In this document: in pieces, positions 1 to 6,688 of the stretch
How positions within the stretch are numbered: position 1 is the stretch's first letter
Layout: each line of letters starts with the position of its first letter
Assembly: GCA_023301245.1 (NCBI GenBank)
Contig: JALZUV010000156.1
Span: forward strand, 1 to 6,799
DNA from: Rickettsiales bacterium
GTDB taxonomy: Bacteria; Pseudomonadota; Alphaproteobacteria; Rickettsiales; JALZUV01
Direction: 5' to 3'
DNA: 6,799 nucleotides
Notes under the pieces: generated by a model
Seen by the model: the letters and a program-made list of their open reading frames with translations, nothing else
Database searches by the model: none
Told to the model about the DNA's origin: nothing
Translations under genes and position numbers: made by a program

Positions 1-1482
1 AACACTGAAGACTTGTTGGCCTTCATTATTGTAGCGAAAGAGAGTGGTGACGCCATCGCCATCAACCGTGCGGAAACGCTGCCCCTTCGCATTATAAAAG
101 ATGTGCGTGTCTGTTAAGGTTTCTGGGGTTTCACCTTGCCGGCTCCCAACGGTACGACCGGCAAGATCTAAGCCAGTGACACGTGTTAATAGATCATCGG
201 AGCTATTTTCCATGGTGAAGAAATAGGCATTATTGAAGAATGAGGCCCCCTCATCCCAGACGCCATAAGAATAGGTGCTATCATTCACGGCGGAACCAGA
301 TGAGGAGAGAACCCGGCCATCGCGCTGGGTCTGGGTGACGGCCACTCCGGAATCGGGGTATGTCATAGTGGTCGCTACACCGGCACCATAAACGTAGGCG
401 TAGCTTGTTTCCTGAAGGCTGGTGCCATCGGTGTCCTGAGGAGAAGCGACACGCGAGAAGGTCTGCTCCCTCGCGGTGTTTGACTCAGACTCGGACTGGA
501 TGATCGCAGTCGCTGGCAAAGCACCTCTTACGGTGAGGTGGCCATGAGAATCCGTGAGAACATCAGCCTGAGGAATGCGAACGATACGCCGAGTAAGACC
601 ATCATACTGAGTGCCGCGGGTCACACCTAGTGCGGTGGCGGTCTCCTGACGTTTTAGGTGGTCATAGTGATAGATAGTGGTCACGCCCTTAATGTCCGTG
701 GATGAGCGGAGGCCACAACAGCCATAGAGCTTGGAGCTGACCTGATCGGGTGAACTATCGGCAAAAGTGGTGGTAAAAGTCAGTGGACGCCCGAGAGTAT
801 CGAAATTAGACGCCGTTGAGGTCATGAGCTCGCCCTCACTTCCGGGAACCCCGTTAAAATCGAGGGTCGAGGTTGCTTCCGAGGTGACGTTTCCCTTCGC
901 GTCGTAGGTAGTCACGGTCTTGGTGCCTGCATTGATTATACCACCACTGAGAGCACCACTAAGGCAGGTCTTCGCCCATCCACCATTCGCGGCATCAGCG
1001 TAGGTGCAGATTGTGCCTGTTCCATCAGGGCGAGTCGTAGCTAGAATCTCTCCGGCATTCGGCGAAATACCCGTTCCGGCAGTAACGACTGCGGGGTAAG
1101 CCTGCTCGGTAGTTGAGACGAGATTGGTTACTGAATTCTTATTGGAGCCACGCACTGTGGCCTGACGTAGGCTACGCACGGTCCGGTCTCCGGGAATATC
1201 CTCGGAGACGAGCCATGACTCACTCACAATCTTACCTTCCACTCTCTGAACAGTATGGACGATGACATCGTCTTCAGGAAGATAGCTGTAAGTGGTGACA
1301 TCACAGAGATCATCGCCATCAGTGACTTTACTATTTAGGAAGGGCCGTCTGACCTTGGTCATGCGGCCATCATCGTCGTATTCATACTCGGACCAAGAGC
1401 CGTCATAGCTGCTGGTGCGACGGATACGCCCACTGGAAGCAGCGCCTCCGTCTTCAAAGTAGTATTCACGGGTCGAGACGAG
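1..1482 (-). other. YD-repeat (RHS shell) region, continues past the edge
   Basis: From about residue 1425 to 1918 the protein shows Tyr-Asp type repeats: YEYDDDGRMTKV (1457), TTYDAKGNVT (1615), NFDTLGRPL (1650), YGCCGL (1677), IYHYDHLKRQ (1694), TQYDGLTRR (1715), GLDLAGRT (1861), IFYNAKGQRFRTVDGDGVTT (1885) and FRYNNEGQ (1906). Spacing is irregular, as usual in RHS shells. The C-terminal RHS-associated core and any variable tip domain would lie left of the window. Confidence 0.9.
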
Positions 1483-4400
1483 GTTCCGAACGCCATCGAT
1501 ACGGGCGGTCTCAACGAGATTAAAACCCCAAGGGAACCAGGCCCAGGTTTCCTTGACTTTAGAGATGATCTCCCACTGGCCATCGCTGGCGCGGCGCTCG
1601 CTGATGACGACTAGATCTTCACGGGCTCTGACGTAGCGGAAGCCCGCCTCCGTTGCCTCCGTTGCCTCCGTTGCCTCCGTTGCCTCCGTTGCCTCCGTTG
1701 CCTCCGTTGCCTCCGTTGCCTGGATCAAGAAGCGAGGTCGGGGGGTGCGGGTGCGCTCGGTTTTACGGAGAAAAAGATCATCCGCAGCCCCTCCATCGAG
1801 ATTAGCAACCTCGGCGCCCTCAAAATAAGTCCAAGTTTCGGAACCATCGGGGAGGGTTTGGCGGGAGATCTTAGATTCGACATAAGAGTCGGGGTTGTTT
1901 CCAGGCGAGAAATTGAACCTCTGCTCTACCATGCGAACGGATTCGACGCCATTCCCAGCGAGATTGATACCAGTCACCTTCAGTTGCGTGACTGGAACAG
2001 AAGAGAGCCCGCCTCCGGGGAGTTCATTGTAGAATTTCGCGGTGTAGCCGGGGCTGCCAGTGGGGCCGGTAGAGGTGACGACATCTTCCACTACAAGAGT
2101 GCCTGTTTCCGTGGCGATACTGCTGATGTATTCCCCGGTAGGAGCTTCTGTGACGACAGCACCTGCGGTGGCATTTGCCGAGAGTGAGGCGGGTGAAGCC
2201 ATGTCAGCTAAGTCATCCGTGTGAATCTCCAAATTTGCACCGCCACGACCGCTCGCGGTAGTTCCGGCATCGATGGAAAGATTGGCCCCATTTTGAGCAT
2301 CTGTGCCGCCAGTAGTCGAGCCAGCTTGACAGTCACCGCAACTGGAGCAGCCTCCTCCCGGCTGGATCGTGACTTGGCAAAGGGGCTGGGATGTTTGTGA
2401 GCCGATCTTATCGATTCTGGCTATCAAGTTACTTGGGGCCTCGCCTCCGGGGCTATCTGGATAGGAAAATCTAAAATCGCTAGGGATGTTCGAAGGAAAA
2501 GGAAGAGTCCCTTCGGTTCGGGTTAGGCCATCCTTATCGACCCATTGAGGAGGGAGACCACTAAGAGTCACCTTAAAATCGGGATGACGCTCTTCTGGAT
2601 CAACAGTTGGTTTAATTTTGATGTGATAAAAGCCGTTTTCATCGGCTTCAATTTTGAGGATCTGACCTTCGCTACGAGCCTCTCCTTTTTGCCCCTCTCC
2701 AATTGCCCCTGAGATGGCGTCACAGACGTCAAGGCAAGCTGTTATTGGAGTGATAATAACTTTTCTACCAATCGTTTGGTTCGTGGTAGTTCGGGTCCCA
2801 CCATTCCCACTTCCAGCATGAGTTCCCAAAAGACCCTGTCCATTATTTACCTCCCACCTTAAACCGTTTGAAGAAGTGATATCGACCAGAACTTCATTAC
2901 CATTGGGTTGTCCCACTGGAGTCCCAGGAAACAAGGAGGAATCGGTGTCCGAAAGGGAGATAAAGGCGGACCAATCAAAGTCAGAACCTTGCGGGTGCGT
3001 CGAACCGAGCCATGTCATTTCGACTTCGTAAGACGATCCTTCTTGAAGGATGACAGCCTGCTGTGTCAGCGCCCTTGGCGGAGCTACAAACGTTTGTGGA
3101 GCCTGAATCGGTTCCCCATTAGTCTGAGTCAAAGTCATCCGCCAAGTTTCAGTTCCAGAATCACTATTATCTCCAGCGGCTAATACAAATTGCGCGAAAT
3201 TCACATCGAGGTCAGGGTCTGTAATCGGTTGCCCGGCATCGATAAGGTCCTGATAGCTTGGACCATCTGGGTCACCCGAGGAATGGGGAGTATACGGACT
3301 TCCGCCATATACCGCTTCATCAAAATCACTGACCGAATCACCATCCGTATCAACGACAAAGGGATTGGAACGATGAGTAAAGATCTCGACTCCGTCGAGG
3401 AGCCCGTCTCCGTCCGTGTCTTTATTCTTATCACTCAGACCTGCGAGGGACTCGAGCCAGAGGGGGACTCCATCACCATCTTCATCCTTTATATCCTCGC
3501 TGTATGCTAGTCCCGTTGCGGCAACATAGTCGATCTGGTGAGCGGAGTTGTAGATGAGGGAATGGGGCCGGAGTAAGGTTCCGCTGTCACTAGGAATCAG
3601 TGACGAATAGAAAACGTTTCCGTTTTTGTAGTAGTTTATGACGGTGCCTTCTCGCTTCACACTGAAGGTATCGGATCGATCGAGAGTGAAGGTTTTTCTA
3701 TTGGCTCCATTTTCGTAAATGACTCCATAGTGCGCGCCAGTCACGTAAATCAGATAATCGATTTCCGAATACGTTGCCACGGAATCATCCGCTGAGAGAC
3801 CGACCATGACACGCGAAGGGCCAGTGACTCTGAACTCGACTCCTCCATCTCCAGACATTTCACCAAGAGAAGAAACGACGCTATTCCAGCCATCGCCGAT
3901 ATCTCTCCGTAGTCCTCCGCTGAAGGTTTCTTGATCGAAGGTCTCGGTGAATTGCGAGTTAGAGGTCCATTTGATCGGAATAGCGAGGTCCCAGTCCGGC
4001 TCAAACGGTGAAGTGCCTTGCTCACATTCAGTGATTGCAATGATGGAGTCGCGGTCATGATCGGAGGTGGCATCTAGGAACTTTAGGGTTCCGACCTGAG
4101 CAAGCTCCCAGTGGTCAGGAAGTGTGTCTCCATCCAAGTCTCCCCCGTTGAATCCTGATTGGCCACAGCGCTCGAAACCACCTCCGGCACCGTAAAGTCC
4201 GCAATCAGCAAACAAGGGTTTTGTGCTAAGGTTCGACGAGGTGTAGACAAGATTCCCATCGATCAAATACTGGACCACATCACCGGTCCTCTCGATCGTA
4301 AGTTGGCTAGAGAGGTTAAAATCACGGAAAATTTTCTTGTAGACCCCGTTCTCGTAGATTCTCAAATTATCGACCCCATCTGCAGGGTAGCAGTAGAAAG

Positions 4401-5754
4401 TGTAGTCAATTTCTGTATAAGTGGACCCTTTACTCACACTATTGAGACCAACCATGCCCCACGGGTTTCCCTCCGAATAGCGGAAGGTCAAAGCGCCGTC
4501 TGCTGGCATCGACTGTTCGCTGAGAGCGCCCGATCTCCAGAGATTTCGATGATAGGTATTGATAAGCGCTGTTCCAAAATCACCTACCGTAGCTAAAGTA
4601 GTGCGTTGCATATCACGCCACTGAACCGGTGTGTAAGGCAGACCATTCGCCGGAATCAGAGGATCGCCTCCATTTAATAATTCAGTGAAATTTGAAAGGT
4701 AATCGCCATCCAAATCATCGTCTGGATTTATGTCAGCGAGACTGGTGTATGCTCCTCCGCTAGAGGCGATGATTTGTTGTTCTAGAGAGTCGGGGAGCCC
4801 GTCCTGATCGGAATCTAGATCACTTTCCGTGATCGCTGAAAGCGAAAGTGAAAAAAGGGCCTTCAGTTGACCTATATTTGCTGCTGCTAGGTTTTCCTTC
4901 GGGCCTACATCTTCCCTCCAAGGGAGATATGAATCAGGCTGTTTGGTTTCATTCCTGACCATCTCTGCTTCGAGCCAGGCAGGTGCGGCCTGATTGAGTT
5001 GATTATAGAAAGGAGCTGCGATCGCCTTAAGCTGACCAATTAGAAGCACGGCACGATCTCCTCCATTTGGAGCGACTGCAGGCTCCCATTCAGAAAAGGG
5101 ATGAGTGGCAGGGTCTCCGACTAACTCATTCAAAATGGCTGCAGCGAGGGCTGGATCCTGAGCCAAGATTGTATCGTATGCCCTCTTTGCCATCCATTTT
5201 GCCTGACCTAAATTTGCGACAGCCTTGTGATCGACATCCGGAATCCCTGGAAGGATCACGGGAGCGCCCTCCGACCACCAAGCGGGGTCGGCATTAAGAG
5301 TGATTTCATTTCCCGTGAGACCGAATTCACCTGGATTTCCTTGGCCATTCCAGAGATTCGGGATCACGGCTAGGTCGCTTTCTAGATAACCTGCTCTGAT
5401 GCCCTCAATGACGGAATTTTCACCATTAAGGAGTTGAGCCTTATCCGTCGAAAAATTGAGGGTTGCGACGAGGAGATCACCAGGAGTGGGGTAGAAAGGG
5501 AATTTGTCCTCATTGTTAAAATAGAACCAAACACCCCCCTGATGCACAACAATCGAAAAATTAGGGGCATCAAAAGGCTGATAACTAGAACGATTTTCAC
5601 CCAATCCACTGGGATTAAAGAGAAGGTATCCACTTCCAGTTTGGCCATCTGGACCCGCCACACCTTTCGCAGAACCCAAGTCACCAAGTGGCACGGCTGC
5701 TAAAGAACTAATCCCTATGGAGAGGGCGGCAAAGACGGGCAAAAGGAATCTCAT
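1..5754 (-). CDS. Giant secreted RHS/YD-repeat protein, 3' end missing
   Basis: One frame runs from the ATG at 5754 to the window edge, 1918 codons without a stop; the C-terminus is outside. Residues 1-20 are a Sec signal peptide (basic start, hydrophobic core, S-L-A-A end). Next come three N-L/I-G-Q-x-K repeats (about 179-310), TSP3-like acidic loops (312-350, 539-552, 752-815), two copies of a lectin-like beta module (about 391-530 and 606-745), a cysteine cluster (1126-1142), an (Ala-Thr-Glu)x8 tract (1346-1369), and YD repeats from about 1425 onward, including YEYDDDGR, TTYDAKGN, YGCCGL and FRYNNEGQ. RHS/YD repeats are known to fold into a hollow beta shell that can enclose a C-terminal domain. 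There is no PAAR or VgrG-like start, so Sec export to the periplasm or surface is likelier than type VI delivery (inference). The frame stays open upstream to an ATG at 5823, but only the 5754 start puts the signal peptide first. Target and activity are unknown. Confidence 0.93.
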   Translation of the reverse strand, partial: MRFLLPVFAALSIGISSLAAVPLGDLGSAKGVAGPDGQTGSGYLLFNPSGLGENRSSYQPFDAPNFSIVVHQGGVWFYFNNEDKFPFYPTPGDLLVATLNFSTDKAQLLNGENSVIEGIRAGYLESDLAVIPNLWNGQGNPGEFGLTGNEITLNADPAWWSEGAPVILPGIPDVDHKAVANLGQAKWMAKRAYDTILAQDPALAAAILNELVGDPATHPFSEWEPAVAPNGGDRAVLLIGQLKAIAAPFYNQLNQAAPAWLEAEMVRNETKQPDSYLPWREDVGPKENLAAANIGQLKALFSLSLSAITESDLDSDQDGLPDSLEQQIIASSGGAYTSLADINPDDDLDGDYLSNFTELLNGGDPLIPANGLPYTPVQWRDMQRTTLATVGDFGTALINTYHRNLWRSGALSEQSMPADGALTFRYSEGNPWGMVGLNSVSKGSTYTEIDYTFYCYPADGVDNLRIYENGVYKKIFRDFNLSSQLTIERTGDVVQYLIDGNLVYTSSNLSTKPLFADCGLYGAGGGFERCGQSGFNGGDLDGDTLPDHWELAQVGTLKFLDATSDHDRDSIIAITECEQGTSPFEPDWDLAIPIKWTSNSQFTETFDQETFSGGLRRDIGDGWNSVVSSLGEMSGDGGVEFRVTGPSRVMVGLSADDSVATYSEIDYLIYVTGAHYGVIYENGANRKTFTLDRSDTFSVKREGTVINYYKNGNVFYSSLIPSDSGTLLRPHSLIYNSAHQIDYVAATGLAYSEDIKDEDGDGVPLWLESLAGLSDKNKDTDGDGLLDGVEIFTHRSNPFVVDTDGDSVSDFDEAVYGGSPYTPHSSGDPDGPSYQDLIDAGQPITDPDLDVNFAQFVLAAGDNSDSGTETWRMTLTQTNGEPIQAPQTFVAPPRALTQQAVILQEGSSYEVEMTWLGSTHPQGSDFDWSAFISLSDTDSSLFPGTPVGQPNGNEVLVDITSSNGLRWEVNNGQGLLGTHAGSGNGGTRTTTNQTIGRKVIITPITACLDVCDAISGAIGEGQKGEARSEGQILKIEADENGFYHIKIKPTVDPEERHPDFKVTLSGLPPQWVDKDGLTRTEGTLPFPSNIPSDFRFSYPDSPGGEAPSNLIARIDKIGSQTSQPLCQVTIQPGGGCSSCGDCQAGSTTGGTDAQNGANLSIDAGTTASGRGGANLEIHTDDLADMASPASLSANATAGAVVTEAPTGEYISSIATETGTLVVEDVVTSTGPTGSPGYTAKFYNELPGGGLSSVPVTQLKVTGINLAGNGVESVRMVEQRFNFSPGNNPDSYVESKISRQTLPDGSETWTYFEGAEVANLDGGAADDLFLRKTERTRTPRPRFLIQATEATEATEATEATEATEATEATEAGFRYVRAREDLVVISERRASDGQWEIISKVKETWAWFPWGFNLVETARIDGVRNLVSTREYYFEDGGAASSGRIRRTSSYDGSWSEYEYDDDGRMTKVRRPFLNSKVTDGDDLCDVTTYSYLPEDDVIVHTVQRVEGKIVSESWLVSEDIPGDRTVRSLRQATVRGSNKNSVTNLVSTTEQAYPAVVTAGTGISPNAGEILATTRPDGTGTICTYADAANGGWAKTCLSGALSGGIINAGTKTVTTYDAKGNVTSEATSTLDFNGVPGSEGELMTSTASNFDTLGRPLTFTTTFADSSPDQVSSKLYGCCGLRSSTDIKGVTTIYHYDHLKRQETATALGVTRGTQYDGLTRRIVRIPQADVLTDSHGHLTVRGALPATAIIQSESESNTAREQTFSRVASPQDTDGTSLQETSYAYVYGAGVATTMTYPDSGVAVTQTQRDGRVLSSSGSAVNDSTYSYGVWDEGASFFNNAYFFTMENSSDDLLTRVTGLDLAGRTVGSRQGETPETLTDTHIFYNAKGQRFRTVDGDGVTTLFRYNNEGQQVFSV
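1646..1717 (-). repeat. Perfect 9-bp minisatellite, 8 units, encoding (Ala-Thr-Glu)x8
   Basis: The plus-strand unit GCCTCCGTT repeats eight times with no mismatch, and a partial GCCT follows. On the coding strand it reads GCA-ACG-GAG, giving residues 1346-1369 as eight Ala-Thr-Glu triplets between RFLIQ and AGFRYVRA. Perfect identity, even at third codon positions, indicates recent expansion. Unit gain or loss keeps the frame, so copy number could vary without destroying the protein. The tract would form an acidic Ala/Thr/Glu segment inserted in the RHS entry region. Confidence 0.97.
2329..2379 (-). other. Cysteine cluster at the entry to the RHS shell
   Basis: Residues 1126-1142 hold Cys1126, Cys1136, Cys1139 and Cys1142, the last three as C-S-S-C-G-D-C after a Gly triplet. 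A Gly/Ala/Thr-rich linker follows, then the SGRGGANLEIH and MASPASL stretches, which look like the first strands of the RHS region. In an exported protein the cysteines could form disulfides or a metal site. I recall a similar Cys-rich step in related verrucomicrobial proteins, but the role is unknown. Confidence 0.6.
3310..3501 (-). other. TSP3-like acidic (calcium-binding type) repeat cluster
   Basis: Residues 752-815 contain KDEDGDGVPLWLE, KDTDGDGLLDGVE and VDTDGDSVSDFDEA, three successive D-x-D-G-D loops about 22 residues apart, each followed by a short hydrophobic/acidic helix. This is the thrombospondin type 3 pattern, in which acidic side chains bind calcium and stiffen a linker. Related single segments occur at residues 312-325 (DLDSDQDGLPDSLE), 345-350 and 539-550 (DLDGDTLPDHWE), each at a module boundary. 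Confidence 0.85.
3520..3939 (-). repeat. Lectin-like beta module, copy B
   Basis: Residues about 606-745 repeat the plan of copy A: TYSEIDYLIYV, VIYENGANRKTF, FSVKREGTVINYYKNGN and VFYSSL. The IYENG landmarks of the two copies lie 213 residues apart (467 and 680). Sequence divergence is large while the landmarks are kept, so the duplication is old or came from two related domains. TSP3-like acidic loops precede both copies and follow copy B, as in modular surface proteins. Confidence 0.65.
4165..4584 (-). repeat. Lectin-like beta module, copy A
   Basis: Residues about 391-530 of the RHS protein form a beta-rich module with the landmarks TYTEIDYTFYCY, RIYENGVYKKIF, LTIERTGDVVQYLIDGN and LVYTSS. 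Alternating hydrophobic strands, together with the IYENG and V-x-Y-x-x-N/D-G turns, suggest a concanavalin/SPRY-like beta-sandwich, a fold often used to bind glycans or proteins. It aligns with copy B, so the pair arose by internal duplication. The fold is inferred from pattern alone. Confidence 0.65.
4825..5220 (-). repeat. Three GQ(L/A)K repeats in the RHS protein N-terminus
   Basis: The protein carries NLGQAKWMAKRAYDTI at residue 181, LIGQLKAIAAPFYNQL at 238 and NIGQLKALFSLSLSAI at 293. The Gly-Gln pairs fall at 183, 240 and 295, a period of 55-57 residues. Each motif begins a likely amphipathic helix, and the stretches between are Ala/Pro-rich. I recall NLGQLK-x-x-A-x-P-F-Y motifs from N-terminal regions of large verrucomicrobial secreted proteins, which makes this a lineage marker. 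Function is unknown; a short helical-repeat scaffold is possible. Confidence 0.75.
5695..5754 (-). other. Signal peptide of the RHS protein
   Basis: The first 20 residues read MRFLLPVFAALSIGISSLAA: one Arg, a hydrophobic core, then small residues, giving a plausible signal peptidase I site after Ala19 or Ala20. There is no lipobox cysteine, so a lipoprotein is unlikely. The signal fixes the start at 5754 rather than at the upstream in-frame ATG at 5823, which would place 23 extra, partly polar residues in front of it. Confidence 0.8.
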
Positions 5755-5794
5755 GGAAGGGTAATTAATAATTAATCGAGGGGGCGTTATGCAC
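5755..5794 (-). promoter_or_regulatory. 40-bp AT-rich leader between the two genes
   Basis: Only 40 bp separate the stop of the 222-residue gene from the RHS start. There is no GC hairpin with a T-run, so read-through and co-transcription are likely. The gap holds a perfect AT inverted repeat, ATTAAT-A-ATTAAT on the plus strand at 5764-5776. The bases just before the ATG (CCCTTCC on the coding strand) contain no purine-rich ribosome-binding site, so initiation may depend on the unstructured AT-rich leader or on coupling. Confidence 0.5.
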
Positions 5795-6463
5795 TTATTT
5801 TCCGTAAACGCCCATAGAGACATCGCCTTGAGGTCTTGTGAGATAGAGAGAGCCAGAAACGGTCAGATCACCATCAATAACGGCATCTTCATAAACCTGG
5901 ACATCGGCGAATTCTTGAACCTGCGGAACAACTTTTTCATAAACTCTCACATTGCGGAAAGAGGCCTCACCAACGGTGAACACACTATCAGCATCTCTGA
6001 CGAAGAAGATCCGGTCAGCGACAAAGGATCCATACAGACTCCCGACTGCCAACTCATAGCGACGCCACCCAGAGCCTGGAACATAACGGTTTTCAGCCCC
6101 TAGAGGCTCATGAGCATACTGCCCCCCATTGTGAGCACCTCCGAACTTCACAGGCAGGTGCAGTAAGGGGTTGCTTCCGTTATGATTGTCCAGCCCAATA
6201 CTAAAGTGCTCTGCGTTCTCATCAGCTTTAAAATCAAAGGAAATAATTGTGTCTGCGGTAACTGAATACGGAAGAGGCATGCTTTTCCAGGAGTTCCCAG
6301 AGAGAACGACCGTATGGCCATCACCGGAAAGAGTGGCTGTCCCGGCATCGTTACTCGGGCTGTAACTTGAAAACGCTTGTCCCTCAAATGAGATCACCGC
6401 CGCTGAAACAGCAGAGAGAAAAGTAAATGCAGAGACCAATGTTATTGAAGTTTTATTTCTCAT
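5795..6463 (-). CDS. Secreted carbohydrate-binding-like protein, 222 aa
   Basis: Residues 1-21 are a Sec signal peptide ending V-S-A. Residues about 24-176 form a beta-sandwich-like domain with the landmarks ISFDFKADENAEHFSIGLDN, GSGWRRYELAVGSLYG, ADRIFFVRDAD and ASFRNVRVYE. This order (F-x-F-x-A, IGLDN, SGW-x-x-Y-x-x-x-VG, I-x-F-V-x-D-x-D, S-F-R-N-V-R-V-Y-E) matches, from memory, accessory carbohydrate-binding-type modules on secreted bacterial enzymes and surface proteins; the exact family is not assigned. No catalytic domain is present. The C-terminal 33 residues (DGDLTVSGSLYL, then PQGDVSMGVYGK) resemble the strand-turn repeats of fibre or bactofilin-like proteins and end abruptly. It is the first gene upstream of the giant RHS gene and is probably co-expressed, perhaps as an anchor or glycan-binding partner. 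It has no strong Shine-Dalgarno; AAG lies a few bases before the ATG. Confidence 0.87.
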   Translation of the reverse strand: MRNKTSITLVSAFTFLSAVSAAVISFEGQAFSSYSPSNDAGTATLSGDGHTVVLSGNSWKSMPLPYSVTADTIISFDFKADENAEHFSIGLDNHNGSNPLLHLPVKFGGAHNGGQYAHEPLGAENRYVPGSGWRRYELAVGSLYGSFVADRIFFVRDADSVFTVGEASFRNVRVYEKVVPQVQEFADVQVYEDAVIDGDLTVSGSLYLTRPQGDVSMGVYGK

Positions 6464-6512
6464 TATCTTAATTTATCTATTATTAATTAAATTTGAGAGA
6501 TTCCACCTCTTC

Positions 6513-6566
6513 TTGAATCCGAAGATCGGCAAACACCTCAAACTTAAAATTTCCAATTGGATTCAA
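6513..6566. repeat. 8-bp inverted repeat in the leader
   Basis: TTGAATCC (6513-6520) and GGATTCAA (6559-6566) are perfect inverted copies separated by 38 bp, within the predicted untranslated leader. They could pair in the transcript or mark paired protein sites. A smaller CCGA-TCT-TCGG type stem lies inside the loop near 6520. Arms this short can arise by chance in AT-rich DNA. Confidence 0.35.
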
Positions 6567-6567
6567 A

Positions 6568-6588
6568 GTGGATAAATTTTAGATCCAC
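6568..6588. promoter_or_regulatory. Inverted repeat over the candidate promoter, operator-like
   Basis: GTGGAT at 6568-6573 and ATCCAC at 6583-6588 are perfect 6-bp arms around a 9-bp AT-rich centre containing AAATTT. The 21-bp site has the size of a dimeric regulator's operator and covers the candidate -10 box and most of the spacer. Binding there would block polymerase. The regulator is unknown and a chance match is possible. Confidence 0.35.
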
Positions 6589-6597
6589 ACAAGTCAA
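6569..6597 (-). promoter_or_regulatory. Candidate sigma-70-type promoter
   Basis: On the coding strand TTGACT (6597-6592) is followed after exactly 17 bp by TATCCA (6574-6569). The -35 box is five of six to consensus; the -10 box is weak. Transcription would start near 6562, leaving a leader of about 100 nt before the 222-residue gene. A TATTAT box just upstream, near 6601-6606, is a rival -10 without a good -35. The call rests on pattern only. Confidence 0.35.
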
Positions 6598-6662
6598 TAT
6601 CATAATAGGGAGAACCCAAAATAATTTACTACGCCAAGAAGAATTACAGTCGGGCAAAAAAT

Positions 6663-6676
6663 CGAATCTGGATTCG
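6663..6676. repeat. Short perfect inverted repeat
   Basis: CGAATC-TG-GATTCG has 6-bp arms around a 2-bp centre. It sits between the hairpin block and the promoter. The centre is too short for a stable RNA hairpin, so a protein-binding site or part of a repeated element is likelier. It shares the core GAATC/GATTC with the leader inverted repeat at 6513-6566. Confidence 0.45.
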
Positions 6677-6688
6677 TGAGTCCCCCAA

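Noticed and set aside
1646..1717. CRISPR array
   Set aside because: The 9-bp units are contiguous, with no spacers, and are in frame within a coding region.
1858..2187. 109-codon plus-strand open frame
   Set aside because: Antisense to the RHS entry region, with composition explained by the coding strand's codon pattern.
4159..4596. 145-codon plus-strand open frame
   Set aside because: It is antisense to the well-supported RHS frame, has no domain-like pattern or signal, and lies across lectin-like module A; a shadow.
1..5754. Type VI secretion Rhs effector
   Set aside because: There is no PAAR, VgrG or membrane-helix N-terminus; a Sec signal peptide leads the protein instead.
5755..5823. 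Upstream in-frame ATG at 5823 as the true RHS start
   Set aside because: It would overlap the previous gene by 29 bp and bury the signal peptide behind 23 residues; possible, but less likely than 5754.
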